A stretch of DNA of 64,000 nucleotides from Candidatus Hinthialibacter antarcticus. GTDB lineage: Bacteria; Hinthialibacterota; Hinthialibacteria; Hinthialibacterales; Hinthialibacteraceae. The stretch lies in assembly GCA_030765645.1 (NCBI GenBank), contig JAVCCE010000011.1:124001-188000 (forward strand), given 5' to 3'. Below are positions 17,276-26,919 of the stretch, in pieces; within the stretch, counting starts at the first letter, position 1; the number at the start of each line of letters is the position of its first letter. A program made the position numbers and the translations under genes. Under the pieces are notes generated by a model. It was not told the origin of the DNA. It searched no databases and saw nothing but the letters and a program-made list of their open reading frames with translations.

Positions 17276-17752
17276 TTACTCTACTGCCGCTAATTCTTTT
17301 GCGTCCGCTTCAACGCCGTTCAGTTCCGGCATGGGCATCGACGGCATTTCTAACGGCCCCATAGCGCGAAGCGATTCAGTCATCTCGTTGATGACGCGCT
17401 GCACCTTGTCGCCTTCCGAGGCGGCGATCCATTCTAAACGAACGCGATCTTCTTCAATGCCGACCATTTTCAAATATTTGCGCATCAGGCGATAACGCCG
17501 CAGCATTTTGTAATTGCCTTCAATGTAGTGGCAGTCGCCGGGATGGCAGCCGCCGATTAACACGCCGTCGGCGCCTTGGCGTAACGCCGCCATGATAAAT
17601 TGCGGGTCAATGCGGCCCGAACACATCACGCGAATCACGCGAACATTGTGCGCATAATCGAGACGGGATATGCCTGTCAGATCCGCCGCCGTGTAAGTGC
17701 ACCAGTTACAGAAAAATGCGACGATTCGAGGTTCGAAGGTCGAATCAGACAT
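17276..17752 (-). CDS. mvhD: MvhD, electron-transfer subunit between hydrogenase and HdrA
   Basis: 158 aa, FlpD/MvhD family, carrying a [2Fe-2S] cluster that passes electrons from the hydrogenase to HdrA. Conserved motifs are FFCNWCTYTAADL (C15, C18), VRVIRVMCSGRID and GGCHPGDCHY, together the Cys set of the family. Its ATG lies within the last codons of hdrA (8-bp overlap, ATGtcTGA type), so translation of HdrA and MvhD is coupled. This fits their direct contact in the known Mvh-Hdr complex. A GAGGGGG box lies at the right distance inside hdrA. Confidence 0.95.
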   Translation of the reverse strand: MSDSTFEPRIVAFFCNWCTYTAADLTGISRLDYAHNVRVIRVMCSGRIDPQFIMAALRQGADGVLIGGCHPGDCHYIEGNYKMLRRYRLMRKYLKMVGIEEDRVRLEWIAASEGDKVQRVINEMTESLRAMGPLEMPSMPMPELNGVEADAKELAAVE

Positions 17753-19748
17753 AGCTTAATACCCCCTCGATTTCTGCGTAAATTTGTTCATCTAAGAAGA
17801 GATTCTGGTGCGCGGCGCCCGATGGGCAGGTCGCGACGCACGTACCACAGCCTTTACACAACGCCTCGTTCACCACCGCAACGCCCTTTTCTTCATCACG
17901 GGTAATCGCGGTATATGGACACATCGAAATACAACTCTTACATCCCGAACAATCTTCTTCAACGATGAAGGCGGTGTTGGGTTCGAGTTCAACATATCCC
18001 CGGTCGACCAGCGCCAACGCTTCGGCCGCCGCCGCGCCTGCTTGCGCGACCGTGTCGGGAATGTCCTTCGGGCCTTGGCAAGCGCCCGCGAGGAACACGC
18101 CGTCAGTCGCGGTGGAAACCGGCGCCAGTTTCGGGTGCCGTTCAGTGAACCATCCGGTCTTGCTGCACGAGATGCCAAACATGCGGCGCACGTCATCGGC
18201 GTCTTCTTGCGCTTCTAATCCAACCGAAAGAATGACCATATCAACCGGGATGCGCCGCGGCATTCCAACCATGGTGTCTTCAGCGCGCACGATCAGTTTG
18301 CCTTCTTCTTCCGGCGTCAGCGCCCAGTCGGTCACTTCGGCCACGCGCCCGCGAATGAAGTGGGTTCCTTCTTCTAACAGGCGATCATAAAACTCTTCGT
18401 AGCCTTTGCCGGGCGTACGCATGTCAATGTAGAAGTTATACACTTCGCTTTCAGTGCGCTCTTTAATCAGGTGCGCGAGTTTAAGCGAGTACATACAACA
18501 CACCCGCGAGCAATGCTTATTGGTTTTGTGATCGCGCGAACCCACGCAGTGGATAATCGCCACCGACTTGGGCTGTTCGCCGTTGCGCATGATAACTTCG
18601 CCGCCGGTCGGGCCAGACGCATTCACCAGGCGCTCGACTTCGAGGCTGGTGTAAACGTTGAGGTACTTGCCATATCCATATTGCGGCGTACGCATCGGAT
18701 TGAATGTCTTGAAGCCAGTCGAAAGAATTATGGCGCCGACTTCGACCTCTTTGATTTCTTCCTGCTGGTTGAAATCAATGGCGTGTTTTTCGCACGCTTC
18801 GGCGCAAAGTTGCTTGCATTTGCCTTTTGAGAGTTGCAGGCACGATTCCGGGTCGATGACGACTACAGGCGGCGTCGCCTGCGGGAACGGAATAAAAATG
18901 GGTTTGCGTTTATCCAACCCCTGGTTGAACTCGTCGTTGACATTGCCTTTTTTGTAGACGCAATGGTCGACGCACATCATGCAGCCCACGCATTCATCTT
19001 CATTCACATAACGCGGTTTGCGGCGCACTTTCACCTTAAAGTTGCCCGCGTAGCCGTCGACTTTTTCGACTTCGGAATACGTCCACAAGGTAATGTTAGG
19101 ATGTTCTTTCACTTGCGACATTTTCGGCGTCAGAATACAGGCTGCGCAGTCCAGCGTCGGGAACGTTTTATCAAACATCGCCATGTGGCCGCCGATGGTC
19201 GGTTCACGCTCGACCAACAGCACGTGCCGACCTGAATCGGCAATGGTCAACGCCGAGTGGATGCCCGCGATGCCGCCGCCGACGATCAACACGTCAGGAT
19301 GAACCTTGACGCGTCTTTTCTCCAGCGCCTGATGCAGCGAAACGCGCCGCACCGCCGCCCCAAGCAACGCCTTGGCTTTTTCAGTCGCGGCGGCTTTGTC
19401 TTTGGTTACCCAACTGACATGCTCGCGAATGTTCGCCATTTGAAAATAAAACGGGTTAATGCCCGCCGCGCCAGTGGCTTTGCGGAAGGTCTCTTCGTGC
19501 ATTAAAGGCGAACAGGAAGCAACGACGACGCGATTGATTCCGTTCTCTTTAATGTCTTTTTGAATCAACTCCTGACCAGGGTCGGAGCACATAAATTTGT
19601 ATTCTTTAGAAACCGCCACGTTCGGCAGAGATTTCGCAAATTCCGTCACTTCGTCAATCGAAACCTTGCCCGCGATATTAATGCCGCAGTGGCACACATA
19701 TACGCCGATGCGGGGTTTCTCATTTTGCCCATTACCGTTAGTAGACAT
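17745..19748 (-). CDS. hdrA: Heterodisulfide reductase subunit A-like, FAD/iron-sulfur bifurcating subunit
   Basis: 667 aa, the flavin-based electron-bifurcation hub. N-terminal domain with YVCHCGINI (C19, C21) and a Cys at about residue 79, then the FAD Rossmann loop VLIVGGGIAGIHSAL (about 154-167) and EREPTIGGHM. An inserted ferredoxin region has CVGCMMCVDHC and CLQLSKGKCKQLC. The C-terminal pair of 4Fe-4S motifs is CSGCKSCISMCP and CKGCGTCVATCP. In methanogens it splits H2 electrons between ferredoxin and CoM-S-S-CoB. The acceptor in this bacterium is unknown. The AAGGAG box lies upstream of ATG 19748; hdrB ends 12 bp before. Confidence 0.96.
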   Translation of the reverse strand: MSTNGNGQNEKPRIGVYVCHCGINIAGKVSIDEVTEFAKSLPNVAVSKEYKFMCSDPGQELIQKDIKENGINRVVVASCSPLMHEETFRKATGAAGINPFYFQMANIREHVSWVTKDKAAATEKAKALLGAAVRRVSLHQALEKRRVKVHPDVLIVGGGIAGIHSALTIADSGRHVLLVEREPTIGGHMAMFDKTFPTLDCAACILTPKMSQVKEHPNITLWTYSEVEKVDGYAGNFKVKVRRKPRYVNEDECVGCMMCVDHCVYKKGNVNDEFNQGLDKRKPIFIPFPQATPPVVVIDPESCLQLSKGKCKQLCAEACEKHAIDFNQQEEIKEVEVGAIILSTGFKTFNPMRTPQYGYGKYLNVYTSLEVERLVNASGPTGGEVIMRNGEQPKSVAIIHCVGSRDHKTNKHCSRVCCMYSLKLAHLIKERTESEVYNFYIDMRTPGKGYEEFYDRLLEEGTHFIRGRVAEVTDWALTPEEEGKLIVRAEDTMVGMPRRIPVDMVILSVGLEAQEDADDVRRMFGISCSKTGWFTERHPKLAPVSTATDGVFLAGACQGPKDIPDTVAQAGAAAAEALALVDRGYVELEPNTAFIVEEDCSGCKSCISMCPYTAITRDEEKGVAVVNEALCKGCGTCVATCPSGAAHQNLFLDEQIYAEIEGVLSYV

Positions 19749-19760
19749 GTTGCGCTCCTT

Positions 19761-20639
19761 TTACACCGCTGCCGTTGTCTTGAAGGGAACGAACAAGCGT
19801 TGTAGACCCAGTTCCTGGTCTGACAATCCAAACGCCTTGCCCATGAGTTGCGTAAAGAACACGACGGGGATGTCGATTTCTTCGCCGAACTCTTTTTTCA
19901 TTTCATTTTGGTAGCATTCAAGATTGAACTGACACAATGGACAGGTCGTTACAATCACGTCAGCCCCGCGCTTTTTGGCTTCTTTAAGAAGAATAAAACT
20001 GAGGCGAAGCCCGACTTCGGGAATCGTCCCCGTCATCGAACCACCGCAGCAGCGCGTCTTGAGCGGCCATTGAATCGCCTCAGCGCCCAACGACTCAACC
20101 ACTTTGTCCATCACCATCGGGTTATATTGATCGTCAAACGTCGAATAGGGCCGCACAATCTGGCAGCCGTAATAACAGGCGACTTTAAGGTTCGCCAAGG
20201 GTTCGCTCACTCGTTCTCCAACCGCGTCTAAGCCGATGTCGTTATAGAGAATGTCGAGTGGGTGGCGGACGGTCACCTTGCCGTTATAGTTGAGGCCGAC
20301 TTCGCCCAGCGCGTTGACCAGTTTGCGGTCGCCAAGCGCGTCTTCTTCCAGTTTTTTCTGGGTCTTCATCAACACCAGATAACAGGCGTTGCACGGCGCC
20401 ATCACTTCAACCGGCTTACCGTTGGGTTTGCCCTCGTTCTCTGCAAGGGCCAAGTTTCGTGAAGCCAAAGCGTAGGCTTTGTCTTGGTCGACTGCCATAT
20501 AAGCGGTTGCGCCGCAGCAGTTCCAATCGTCGATTTCCTTATGCTCAATCTGCAATGCGTTGAACACGGCCCGCAGCGACTCGTCGTATGCGCGACCGGT
20601 CCCTTTCAGTGAGCACCCGGGATAGTAGAAATAGGTCAT
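19761..20639 (-). CDS. hdrB: Heterodisulfide reductase subunit B-like (two CCG domains)
   Basis: 292 aa. Catalytic subunit of Hdr that holds two non-cubane 4Fe-4S clusters. Both CCG sets are complete: C9, C41-C42-G, C83/C86 for the first domain and C155/C159, C197-C198-G, C233/C236 for the second. An intact set argues that it still reduces a disulfide (or similar) substrate rather than being a relic. In methanogens this is CoM-S-S-CoB, but no genes for those cofactors are in the window. A GAAGGGA box precedes the ATG, and hdrC ends 24 bp upstream. Confidence 0.95.
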   Translation of the reverse strand: MTYFYYPGCSLKGTGRAYDESLRAVFNALQIEHKEIDDWNCCGATAYMAVDQDKAYALASRNLALAENEGKPNGKPVEVMAPCNACYLVLMKTQKKLEEDALGDRKLVNALGEVGLNYNGKVTVRHPLDILYNDIGLDAVGERVSEPLANLKVACYYGCQIVRPYSTFDDQYNPMVMDKVVESLGAEAIQWPLKTRCCGGSMTGTIPEVGLRLSFILLKEAKKRGADVIVTTCPLCQFNLECYQNEMKKEFGEEIDIPVVFFTQLMGKAFGLSDQELGLQRLFVPFKTTAAV

Positions 20640-20663
20640 GATGTTGTCCCTTCGATGCGCGAA

Positions 20664-21260
20664 TTAAACCGTCTGGCTTCCGTGACCGTTTCCAGCGATT
20701 TCCAACAATTTTTTCAACTGACGAATGCCTTTGATTTTCTTCGGCAATACTTCCAGGCGCCCGGTGAAAAATAAACGCATCCCCATCGCGCTTTGCTTGA
20801 TGAGTTTGGTTGGCTGCGTTTTCAAAAACAATTTAGTGATAAGCATGCCTTCACTGGTGCGTCCGTTGCTTTCGACCTGTTTGAAGAACTCTTTGGCCAA
20901 AACCGGCACAGCAAAGCGCTTTGGATGTACATGCTCTTCGATGGCCCGCTGTTTGATCGCGTACATGGTTTCGGTAATCTTCACTTCTTTGGGGCATTCA
21001 ACGGTGCAGGAGTAACACGACGCGCAAATCCACGGCGTGAAACTATGCAGCACTTCGTCTTTGAACCCCTCCCGTACCATGGCGACAATGCGGCGTGGAG
21101 TAAAATCCATGTAGAGACTGACGGGGCACGTGGCGCTGCACGTTCCACATTGGATACAGTGGCGTAAACTTTCACTGCCGACGTCATCCATGATTTCATT
21201 GCAGAAATCTGGATCTAACTCCGCTTCATACTTGATGCTTCGCTTTCCCCAATCGTGCAT
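20664..21260 (-). CDS. hdrC: Heterodisulfide reductase subunit C-like ferredoxin subunit
   Basis: 198 aa, with two 4Fe-4S clusters that connect HdrA and HdrB. Motif 1: CIQCGTCSATCP (C35, C38, C41, C45). Motif 2: CASCYSCTVECP (C79, C82, C85, C89). The helical C-terminal half is basic and of usual length. It is the first gene of the operon hdrC-hdrB-hdrA-mvhD-mvhG-mvhA-protease; AAGGAG precedes its ATG. No TM anchor (HdrE/DsrM-like) is present, so the complex should be soluble. Confidence 0.95.
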   Translation of the reverse strand: MHDWGKRSIKYEAELDPDFCNEIMDDVGSESLRHCIQCGTCSATCPVSLYMDFTPRRIVAMVREGFKDEVLHSFTPWICASCYSCTVECPKEVKITETMYAIKQRAIEEHVHPKRFAVPVLAKEFFKQVESNGRTSEGMLITKLFLKTQPTKLIKQSAMGMRLFFTGRLEVLPKKIKGIRQLKKLLEIAGNGHGSQTV

Positions 21261-21979
21261 AGTTGCATCTCCTTAGTTGTGAACGGCAAACCAAGCCGCT
21301 AGGGGAACGCGCACTCAGTCCGTCGAGGGATTGATGTTGGAGTTATGTAGAAATAATAGGATGGCTCTTAAAACGCTCCGTCCTTTCACTCCTGTGGTCT
21401 ATCCGAAAAATAATCAAAAAAAAACCAAATGAACTTATATACCCTAGTTTATAGATGGAAAGCCTAAGAAGTCAATAACCTTAGAGATATATTTCTCTAA
21501 TTATGACAAAAAACACGCAAAACTAAAATCATACAATATGTATAGACATTATAAAGTTCATTATCTAAACCCGCTCACAACAACAACCCTCACCACAAGA
21601 AGCACTATGAATAATACACTTAAGAAACGTGTTTTATATATAACAAGATAGCTATATTCGCATATAGGACATGATGATACGCACTCTTGATTCAGTAATA
21701 CATCTGGAAGTATATAAGTATTAAATTTGATTTCGCCTCACATATAAACCGCCTAAAAGAAAGGTACAAAAAATACCTATCTATGTTTTTTGAATAACAG
21801 TATCTATTACCCGTTGCCTACATTGAGGAGCTTTTACGGAATTGAAGACCCAAAAATCAAAAATTTGGGCATAAGAGCCTGAAAATCTTTACTTTTTCAA
21901 GCTGATGTAGTTGAATTTAATGAACAACGAAATACGATGTTTAGAAGAACAATCTACATTACACATCATGAGGTGAAAC
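21261..21979. other. 719-bp AT-rich intergenic region between hdrC and ferredoxin gene
   Basis: The divergent genes on both sides should take their promoters from here. The DNA is clearly more AT-rich than the surroundings, without any open frame of note, strong terminator or member of the repeat families seen elsewhere. I could not point to a convincing -35/-10 pair or operator. Its length and composition suit a regulated divergent promoter. Confidence 0.6.
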
Positions 21980-22213
21980 ATGGCAGATATCGGTGAACGC
22001 TGGGAAGATAACATTTCTGGTAAATTCTACATTGACAAAACCTGTGCGTTTTGTTCAGTGTGCATGGATGAAGCGCCTGACAACATTACAGAGAGTGAAG
22101 ACGGCGACCATTGTATCGTATCAAAGCAGCCTGCTGGCGACGACGAAATCGAAGCCATGAAAGCAGCGATTGATTCCTGCCCCACCGGTTCAATCGGCGA
22201 AGATGGCGAATAA
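21980..22213 (+). CDS. Small 4Fe-4S ferredoxin
   Basis: 77 aa, acidic, single-cluster ferredoxin. Ligands are CAFCSVC (C22, C25, C28) and CPTGSI (C67). C45 is an extra Cys. The sequence lacks the second CxxCxxC motif, so it holds one 4Fe-4S. It is divergent from the hdrC operon. A low-potential ferredoxin beside a bifurcating Mvh/Hdr set is the expected electron partner of HdrA, though this is inferred from position only. AGGTG precedes the ATG, and a good terminator follows, so it is a one-gene transcript. Confidence 0.92.
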   Translation: MADIGERWEDNISGKFYIDKTCAFCSVCMDEAPDNITESEDGDHCIVSKQPAGDDEIEAMKAAIDSCPTGSIGEDGE

Positions 22214-22250
22214 GTCGCAGCAACTTTATTTTTGAAATTACAATTGATTG

Positions 22251-22285
22251 CGCTCCGTCCTCATCATTGGGAACGGAGCGTTTTT
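22251..22285 (+). terminator. Rho-independent terminator after the ferredoxin gene
   Basis: Stem cgctccgt / acggagcg (8 bp), loop of 14 nt, then ttttt. It overlaps the stop region of the convergent glycosyltransferase gene. Confidence 0.85.
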
Positions 22286-23960
22286 ATTTCTGCTTGACAT
22301 ACGCCTCAATCATCGGCCCCGGCCTCTGACGCTGCCAGAGTTGCGTAACCGGGTGGTAGGTATCCTCCACATTGGCGTCTTGCATCACGCTCTCATACCG
22401 AAACGGATTGAATACTGCGACAGGGTTTCTGGAGCCGACATACGCTTGCACCGCTCTTCGACGCTGCGCCAGTGAACCGGGTATGAAACCAGGAAACGAA
22501 TCGTAAGAACTCACGAGGACGCAATTTACGGGCTTATCGAATTGGTCCAGTTTCCATAATTCCTGCGACGCCAATTGGTCAATGGTGATATGCCTCGGGT
22601 CTGCGGGCGCGCCCCAAGGCGGTTGGTTGGTGCGATAGGGCAGCGGCAAGGTAAACTGCCCTCCGGCGATGTAACCGGGGTCGGGCCGTTCTTTCGCGAG
22701 CCATTCCAAACACAAAATCCGCGTATCGGTTTGGTGAAACAACCAGTTCGAGCGCAAATCTTTCGCCAGCGGTTCGACAAGGCAAATCGCCGCGACCACG
22801 CAAAGCGCCATGGTTTTCTTTGGCAATTTTTCCGCCAACATCAAAGCGCCGCAAGCGGCAAATAACGCAACCCACGGCAATACCGGCAACGTGAACCGCA
22901 CAAAGAATAAGGGGTGCGTTGCAACCAGAAAAAAATACCCTGCGAAAAATATAAACGGCGTCCACTTCTTCTCACGTACCCAAACATAAGCGCCATACAG
23001 CGCGAGCAACGAGGTCAAAACGCCTTCGCTCAAAACGACTGATTTTAGCAGTTGCCATCCTGACCATGACCTATCCTGCCCCGGCCACGGCTTGACGGCG
23101 GCGACGCGTAACTTGTCGATCTCAGCAAAAAACATTTGGGGATCAATAAACGGAAACGGGCAAACCAACAGAAAGCCGCATCCGGCCAATCCCAAACAAA
23201 ATACGATCTCTTTAAAGATATCCTGAACGGGTTGGCTCTTGCCTTTTGAGCGGGCGTCAATCTCACGCATGACCGCCAGCGCAATCACAGCGGGAAACAT
23301 ATTGTATTTCATCGCGACCGCAACGCCCGCGATCACGGCGGCGAAATAAAAGGTACGCTTTGAATCCAAACGGACCGCCCGCATTCCGACATAGAGCGAC
23401 AGCGTCGCCCAAAAACAGGCGGCTGCGTCATTCACCGCAAAATGGCTTTCTCTCACTGCAACAAACGAAACCGCCGCAAACAAAGCCGCCAACAACGCCA
23501 ACCGCTTGCATCCCAATTCACGCCCCAGCCCATACACCAGCAACACTGTCAGCGTTCCTAAAATCGCGGCAAGCGCGCGCGCGCCATATACAAGTTGATA
23601 GGGACGTTCGATCAACGCCTGGGCAGGGTTCATCGACGGCGAAGCAAGCGGCCCCACCTTGTACCATTCCGGGATTTCAACGGTCGGCGCGATTCGTAGC
23701 CAGACAGGAAACCAAGCGGCGTTCATGTAAGAGAAGCCTGGAGGATTGCGAAAATACTTCGGGTTCCATTCTCCGGCGTGAACATTCGCCCCGGCGGAAA
23801 CATATTTCCATTCATCGGGATGCAGCCGAAACGGCAACCCCCAGTCGGACCCATCCAGTCGCAACCATAACGCCATGAATAAAACAATTGCCAAGCACAC
23901 CCAATGCAGAATGCGCTTCGTATCATTTTTTTGCTGAGGATTGATCTGTTGGTCGTTCAT
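22284..23960 (-). CDS. GT-C-type membrane glycosyltransferase (GT39/ArnT-like)
   Basis: 558 aa with about ten TM helices. The first large loop has the acidic motif LRLHPDEWKYVSAG (Asp-Glu after TM1), as in PMT/ArnT-like enzymes that use a lipid-linked sugar donor, and SFVAVRESHFAVNDAAACFW in the next loop, another family feature. The C-terminal 130 residues are a soluble, extracytoplasmic tail. It probably glycosylates a cell-envelope acceptor; donor and acceptor are unknown. Start ATG 23960 begins a cytosolic Gln/Asn-rich leader. Confidence 0.85.
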   Translation of the reverse strand: MNDQQINPQQKNDTKRILHWVCLAIVLFMALWLRLDGSDWGLPFRLHPDEWKYVSAGANVHAGEWNPKYFRNPPGFSYMNAAWFPVWLRIAPTVEIPEWYKVGPLASPSMNPAQALIERPYQLVYGARALAAILGTLTVLLVYGLGRELGCKRLALLAALFAAVSFVAVRESHFAVNDAAACFWATLSLYVGMRAVRLDSKRTFYFAAVIAGVAVAMKYNMFPAVIALAVMREIDARSKGKSQPVQDIFKEIVFCLGLAGCGFLLVCPFPFIDPQMFFAEIDKLRVAAVKPWPGQDRSWSGWQLLKSVVLSEGVLTSLLALYGAYVWVREKKWTPFIFFAGYFFLVATHPLFFVRFTLPVLPWVALFAACGALMLAEKLPKKTMALCVVAAICLVEPLAKDLRSNWLFHQTDTRILCLEWLAKERPDPGYIAGGQFTLPLPYRTNQPPWGAPADPRHITIDQLASQELWKLDQFDKPVNCVLVSSYDSFPGFIPGSLAQRRRAVQAYVGSRNPVAVFNPFRYESVMQDANVEDTYHPVTQLWQRQRPGPMIEAYVKQK

Positions 23961-24006
23961 CGCAAAACTATATCATAAGAGAGACGAAAAAAGGGAGCGC
24001 AATTCA

Positions 24007-25176
24007 TCACTCGTCATAAAACAACGCCATGCTGGCAGTGTGGCCGTGGATGAAGTTTTTTCCGCCGATGGGGCCAATTTCGCCCGCGCAGAAAAATCCT
24101 GAAACCGGCGGCGAATTTAACGCGCTTTGGAGAATACGTAAGTCGTGGTCTTCTTCTGAATACATCCGCATCCCGCGCCCGTTGCATGAAAATACCAACA
24201 CGCCTTTTGGAGGCTGCGGTTGATATTGTTCGAGCATCAAGCGCAGGTCTTCGTCCGCCGTCTCCGCGTCGCGAATATGAAACTGGATGGTCGCGCCGAC
24301 TTGGACGCGGTCCATCACCGCAATCGAGCCATTCTCTTTATCGGCGCCCATCAGGTTGCGGATCAAAAAGTCGCCGCGCACAAATTCTTGTTTGTATTCA
24401 TCAATCACGCGACCAACAAACAGGCCGTGCCCCATCAGTTCCTGGTCGTGCGCAGGCAACACCTTGTACATCTCTTGCACGATGTCTAAGGGCGCGCGTC
24501 CGCCCAGCCCGGTAATCACGTTCTTTTCGCCTTGAGTGATAATGTAGGGCTGCCCAATCGGACGGCAACCTTGCGAGATGACGGTCTCGATGCGTACGCC
24601 GCCTTCGATGCACACGCCAACGCCGCCGTCGTCAATCTGTTCGCCGTTGAGCGACAAAAACGTCCCGCCCGGCGACATCGCGCCGCTGGCCATTCCACCG
24701 ATCAGTGGAACGCCGGGCGCATATTGGTTTAAACCTTCCAACACCTCATTCACGTTTAATGAAAAGGGATCGCCCAGTAAAAACAACGCGCTTTTTTGGG
24801 GATCGCCAATCTGAAAAATGTCGCGCCAGTCGCCTTCATTTTCGGCGTGATGAAGCGACTCCTGCCGGATATGAAACGGTTTGACGTTTGATTGCGGCAA
24901 CTGGGCGAGCCATAGGGCAATCGCAGGCTCGCGCTCATATTCATGCTTAGGGCCAATCACGCTTTCCGCGTTGCATCCGATCAAGCATTTGGCCTGCGTC
25001 ACCTGTTGGATGCGGTCAGCAATCAGCTTGGCTTTGCTGCTAAAATCCGATGATAGAAAAAAAACGCCGAAATCAACGGCGGACGAATCAAGTTGCATCG
25101 ACAACGATTCAAACAGCGTGTCGAGGGCGACTTCAACATTTGGGTCAGAACCGCTGGCGGCGGCGAATTGGGCCAT
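24007..25176 (-). CDS. FIST-domain sensory protein
   Basis: 389 aa with FIST_N and FIST_C domains, which bind small ligands (thought to be amino acids) and are often linked to signal transduction. Typical blocks: VDFGVFFLSSDF, KCLIGCNAESVIG, SALFLLGDPFS, VPLIGGMASGAM, RPIGQPYIITQGEKNVI and, near the C-terminus, GVLVFSCNGRGMRMY...SGFFCAGEIGPIGG. No output domain is fused. ATG 25176 (MAQFAAASG) follows AGGA, so the 22 extra upstream residues are excluded. It lies 46 bp before the GT-C gene on the same strand, without obvious functional link. Confidence 0.88.
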   Translation of the reverse strand: MAQFAAASGSDPNVEVALDTLFESLSMQLDSSAVDFGVFFLSSDFSSKAKLIADRIQQVTQAKCLIGCNAESVIGPKHEYEREPAIALWLAQLPQSNVKPFHIRQESLHHAENEGDWRDIFQIGDPQKSALFLLGDPFSLNVNEVLEGLNQYAPGVPLIGGMASGAMSPGGTFLSLNGEQIDDGGVGVCIEGGVRIETVISQGCRPIGQPYIITQGEKNVITGLGGRAPLDIVQEMYKVLPAHDQELMGHGLFVGRVIDEYKQEFVRGDFLIRNLMGADKENGSIAVMDRVQVGATIQFHIRDAETADEDLRLMLEQYQPQPPKGVLVFSCNGRGMRMYSEEDHDLRILQSALNSPPVSGFFCAGEIGPIGGKNFIHGHTASMALFYDE

Positions 25177-25322
25177 AAGAATCCTCACTCCGTCGTGGGT
25201 TAATAGAAATAACGCGCAGAAGAAAAAATCATGTGAGAACAAAGCCTAGAGGGTTTTCCCTCTCGAAAAAGGGCTGGAACGTGATTGAAAATATTCTCTT
25301 CTTCTAAAACGAACCTGAAAAG

Positions 25323-25356
25323 TTGACGTTGCTGAACGCACCGCCAGTGATACACT
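25323..25356 (+). promoter_or_regulatory. Putative fumC promoter
   Basis: TTGACG at 25323-25328 and TGATACACT at 25348-25356, 40 bp before the fumC ATG, read as a -35 box and an extended -10. The spacing is longer than ideal (about 22 bp), so this is tentative. Confidence 0.35.
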
Positions 25357-25396
25357 ATCCATATCCCTATTTTTGATTGGCAAAAAGGAGAAAGTT

Positions 25397-26788
25397 ATGG
25401 CCTTTCGGGTCGAAAAAGACACCATGGGTGAAGTCCAGGTCCCAGAAGAAGCGTACTACGGCGCCCAGTCAGGACGCTCGCTGATGAACTTCCCCATCGG
25501 CATCGAAACCATGCCGGACGAATTGATTCAAGCCTTCGCCATTCTCAAAAAGGCCTCCGCAATCGTCAACTTTAATCTTGAAGTTCTTCCTGAAGACAAG
25601 AAAGACTTGATCGTCCAAGCGTCGGACGAGATCATCGAAGGAAAACTAGACGGGCACTTCCCGCTTTCCGTCTGGCAAACCGGCAGCGGCACGCAATCAA
25701 ACATGAACGTCAACGAAGTCATTTCAAACCGCGCCAACGAAATCGCTGGACAGCCGCGCGGCACAAAAAGCCCGATTCACCCCAACGACGACGTCAACAA
25801 ATCGCAATCGTCGAACGATACCTTCCCCACCGCGATGCACATTGCGGCGGCGATGCAAATCAATAAGTTGCTAATCCCTGCCGTGAGCAACCTCGCCGAT
25901 ACGCTGCAAACAAAATCTGACGCATTCAAAGACGTCATCAAAATTGGTCGCACGCACTTAATGGACGCAACCCCGCTGACCTTAGGGCAGGAATTTTCCG
26001 GCTACGTCACCCAGTTGCGTCACGGCTTGAAACGAATCGCCAATTCCCTGCCTCATCTCTATGAACTCGCGCTGGGCGGCACCGCCGTCGGCACAGGGCT
26101 GAATACGCCTCCAGGCTACGCCGTCAAAGTGGCGGAAGAAATCGCCCAATTGACGGAACTGCCTTTCGTCAGCGGTGAGAATAAATTTGAAGGGCTGTCC
26201 GCGCACGACGCCATTGTCGAAGCCAGCGGCGCCTTGAAAACGCTGGCGGCGTCGTTGTTCAAAATCGCCAACGACATCCGCTTTTACGCTTCCGGCCCGC
26301 GCTGCGGCATCGGCGAGTTGGACATCCCCGAAAACGAACCCGGCTCCAGCATCATGCCGGGCAAAGTCAACCCGACTCAATGCGAGGCCATGACCCAGGT
26401 CGCCGTACAAGTGATGGGCAATGACGCTGCGATTGGGTTTGCCGGTTCATTGGGCAACTTCCAACTCAATGTCTTCAAACCCGTCATGATCTACAACCTG
26501 CTGCAATCGGTTCGCCTGTTGGGCGACGCCTGTAATGCGTTCAACGACCATTGCGCCGTCGGTATCGAACCCAACCGAGTGAACATCGAAAAGAACCTGA
26601 ACAATTCCCTGATGCTAGTCACGGCGCTGAACACTCACATTGGTTACGACAATGCCGCCAAAATCGCCAAAACCGCGCATAAAGAAGGTCTGACCTTGAA
26701 AGAAACCGCCGTCAAATTGGGCATCCTCACCGAAGAGAAGTTCGATGAAATTGTCCGTCCTGAAAAAATGATCGGCCCCAAAGAATAA
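25397..26788 (+). CDS. fumC: Fumarate hydratase class II
   Basis: 463 aa, usual length. Converts fumarate and malate in the TCA cycle without an iron-sulfur cluster. Motifs: [30 protein letters not shown] (active-site loop), [30 protein letters not shown], and the signature [16 protein letters not shown]. The ATG at 25397 follows AAGGAG with 6-nt spacing; the 8 extra upstream residues in the frame are not needed. It has its own promoter-like site and a terminator, so it is a single-gene transcript. Confidence 0.97.
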   Translation: MAFRVEKDTMGEVQVPEEAYYGAQSGRSLMNFPIGIETMPDELIQAFAILKKASAIVNFNLEVLPEDKKDLIVQASDEIIEGKLDGHFPLSVWQTGSGTQSNMNVNEVISNRANEIAGQPRGTKSPIHPNDDVNKSQSSNDTFPTAMHIAAAMQINKLLIPAVSNLADTLQTKSDAFKDVIKIGRTHLMDATPLTLGQEFSGYVTQLRHGLKRIANSLPHLYELALGGTAVGTGLNTPPGYAVKVAEEIAQLTELPFVSGENKFEGLSAHDAIVEASGALKTLAASLFKIANDIRFYASGPRCGIGELDIPENEPGSSIMPGKVNPTQCEAMTQVAVQVMGNDAAIGFAGSLGNFQLNVFKPVMIYNLLQSVRLLGDACNAFNDHCAVGIEPNRVNIEKNLNNSLMLVTALNTHIGYDNAAKIAKTAHKEGLTLKETAVKLGILTEEKFDEIVRPEKMIGPKE

Positions 26789-26813
26789 GCAACCCGGCCT
26801 GAAGTGGACAATC

Positions 26814-26852
26814 AAAACGCCGCCCGGATGTTCCGACGCGGCGTTTTCTTTT
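26814..26852 (+). terminator. Rho-independent terminator after fumC
   Basis: Ten-bp stem aaaacgccgc / gcggcgtttt around a 14-nt loop, followed by tttctttttt-type T-rich sequence. Confidence 0.88.
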
Positions 26853-26919
26853 TACCTATGATTATTCTGGATCGTTATTATGGTATTGTTTGAATGGACA
26901 GAAATTTAAGAAATTGATA

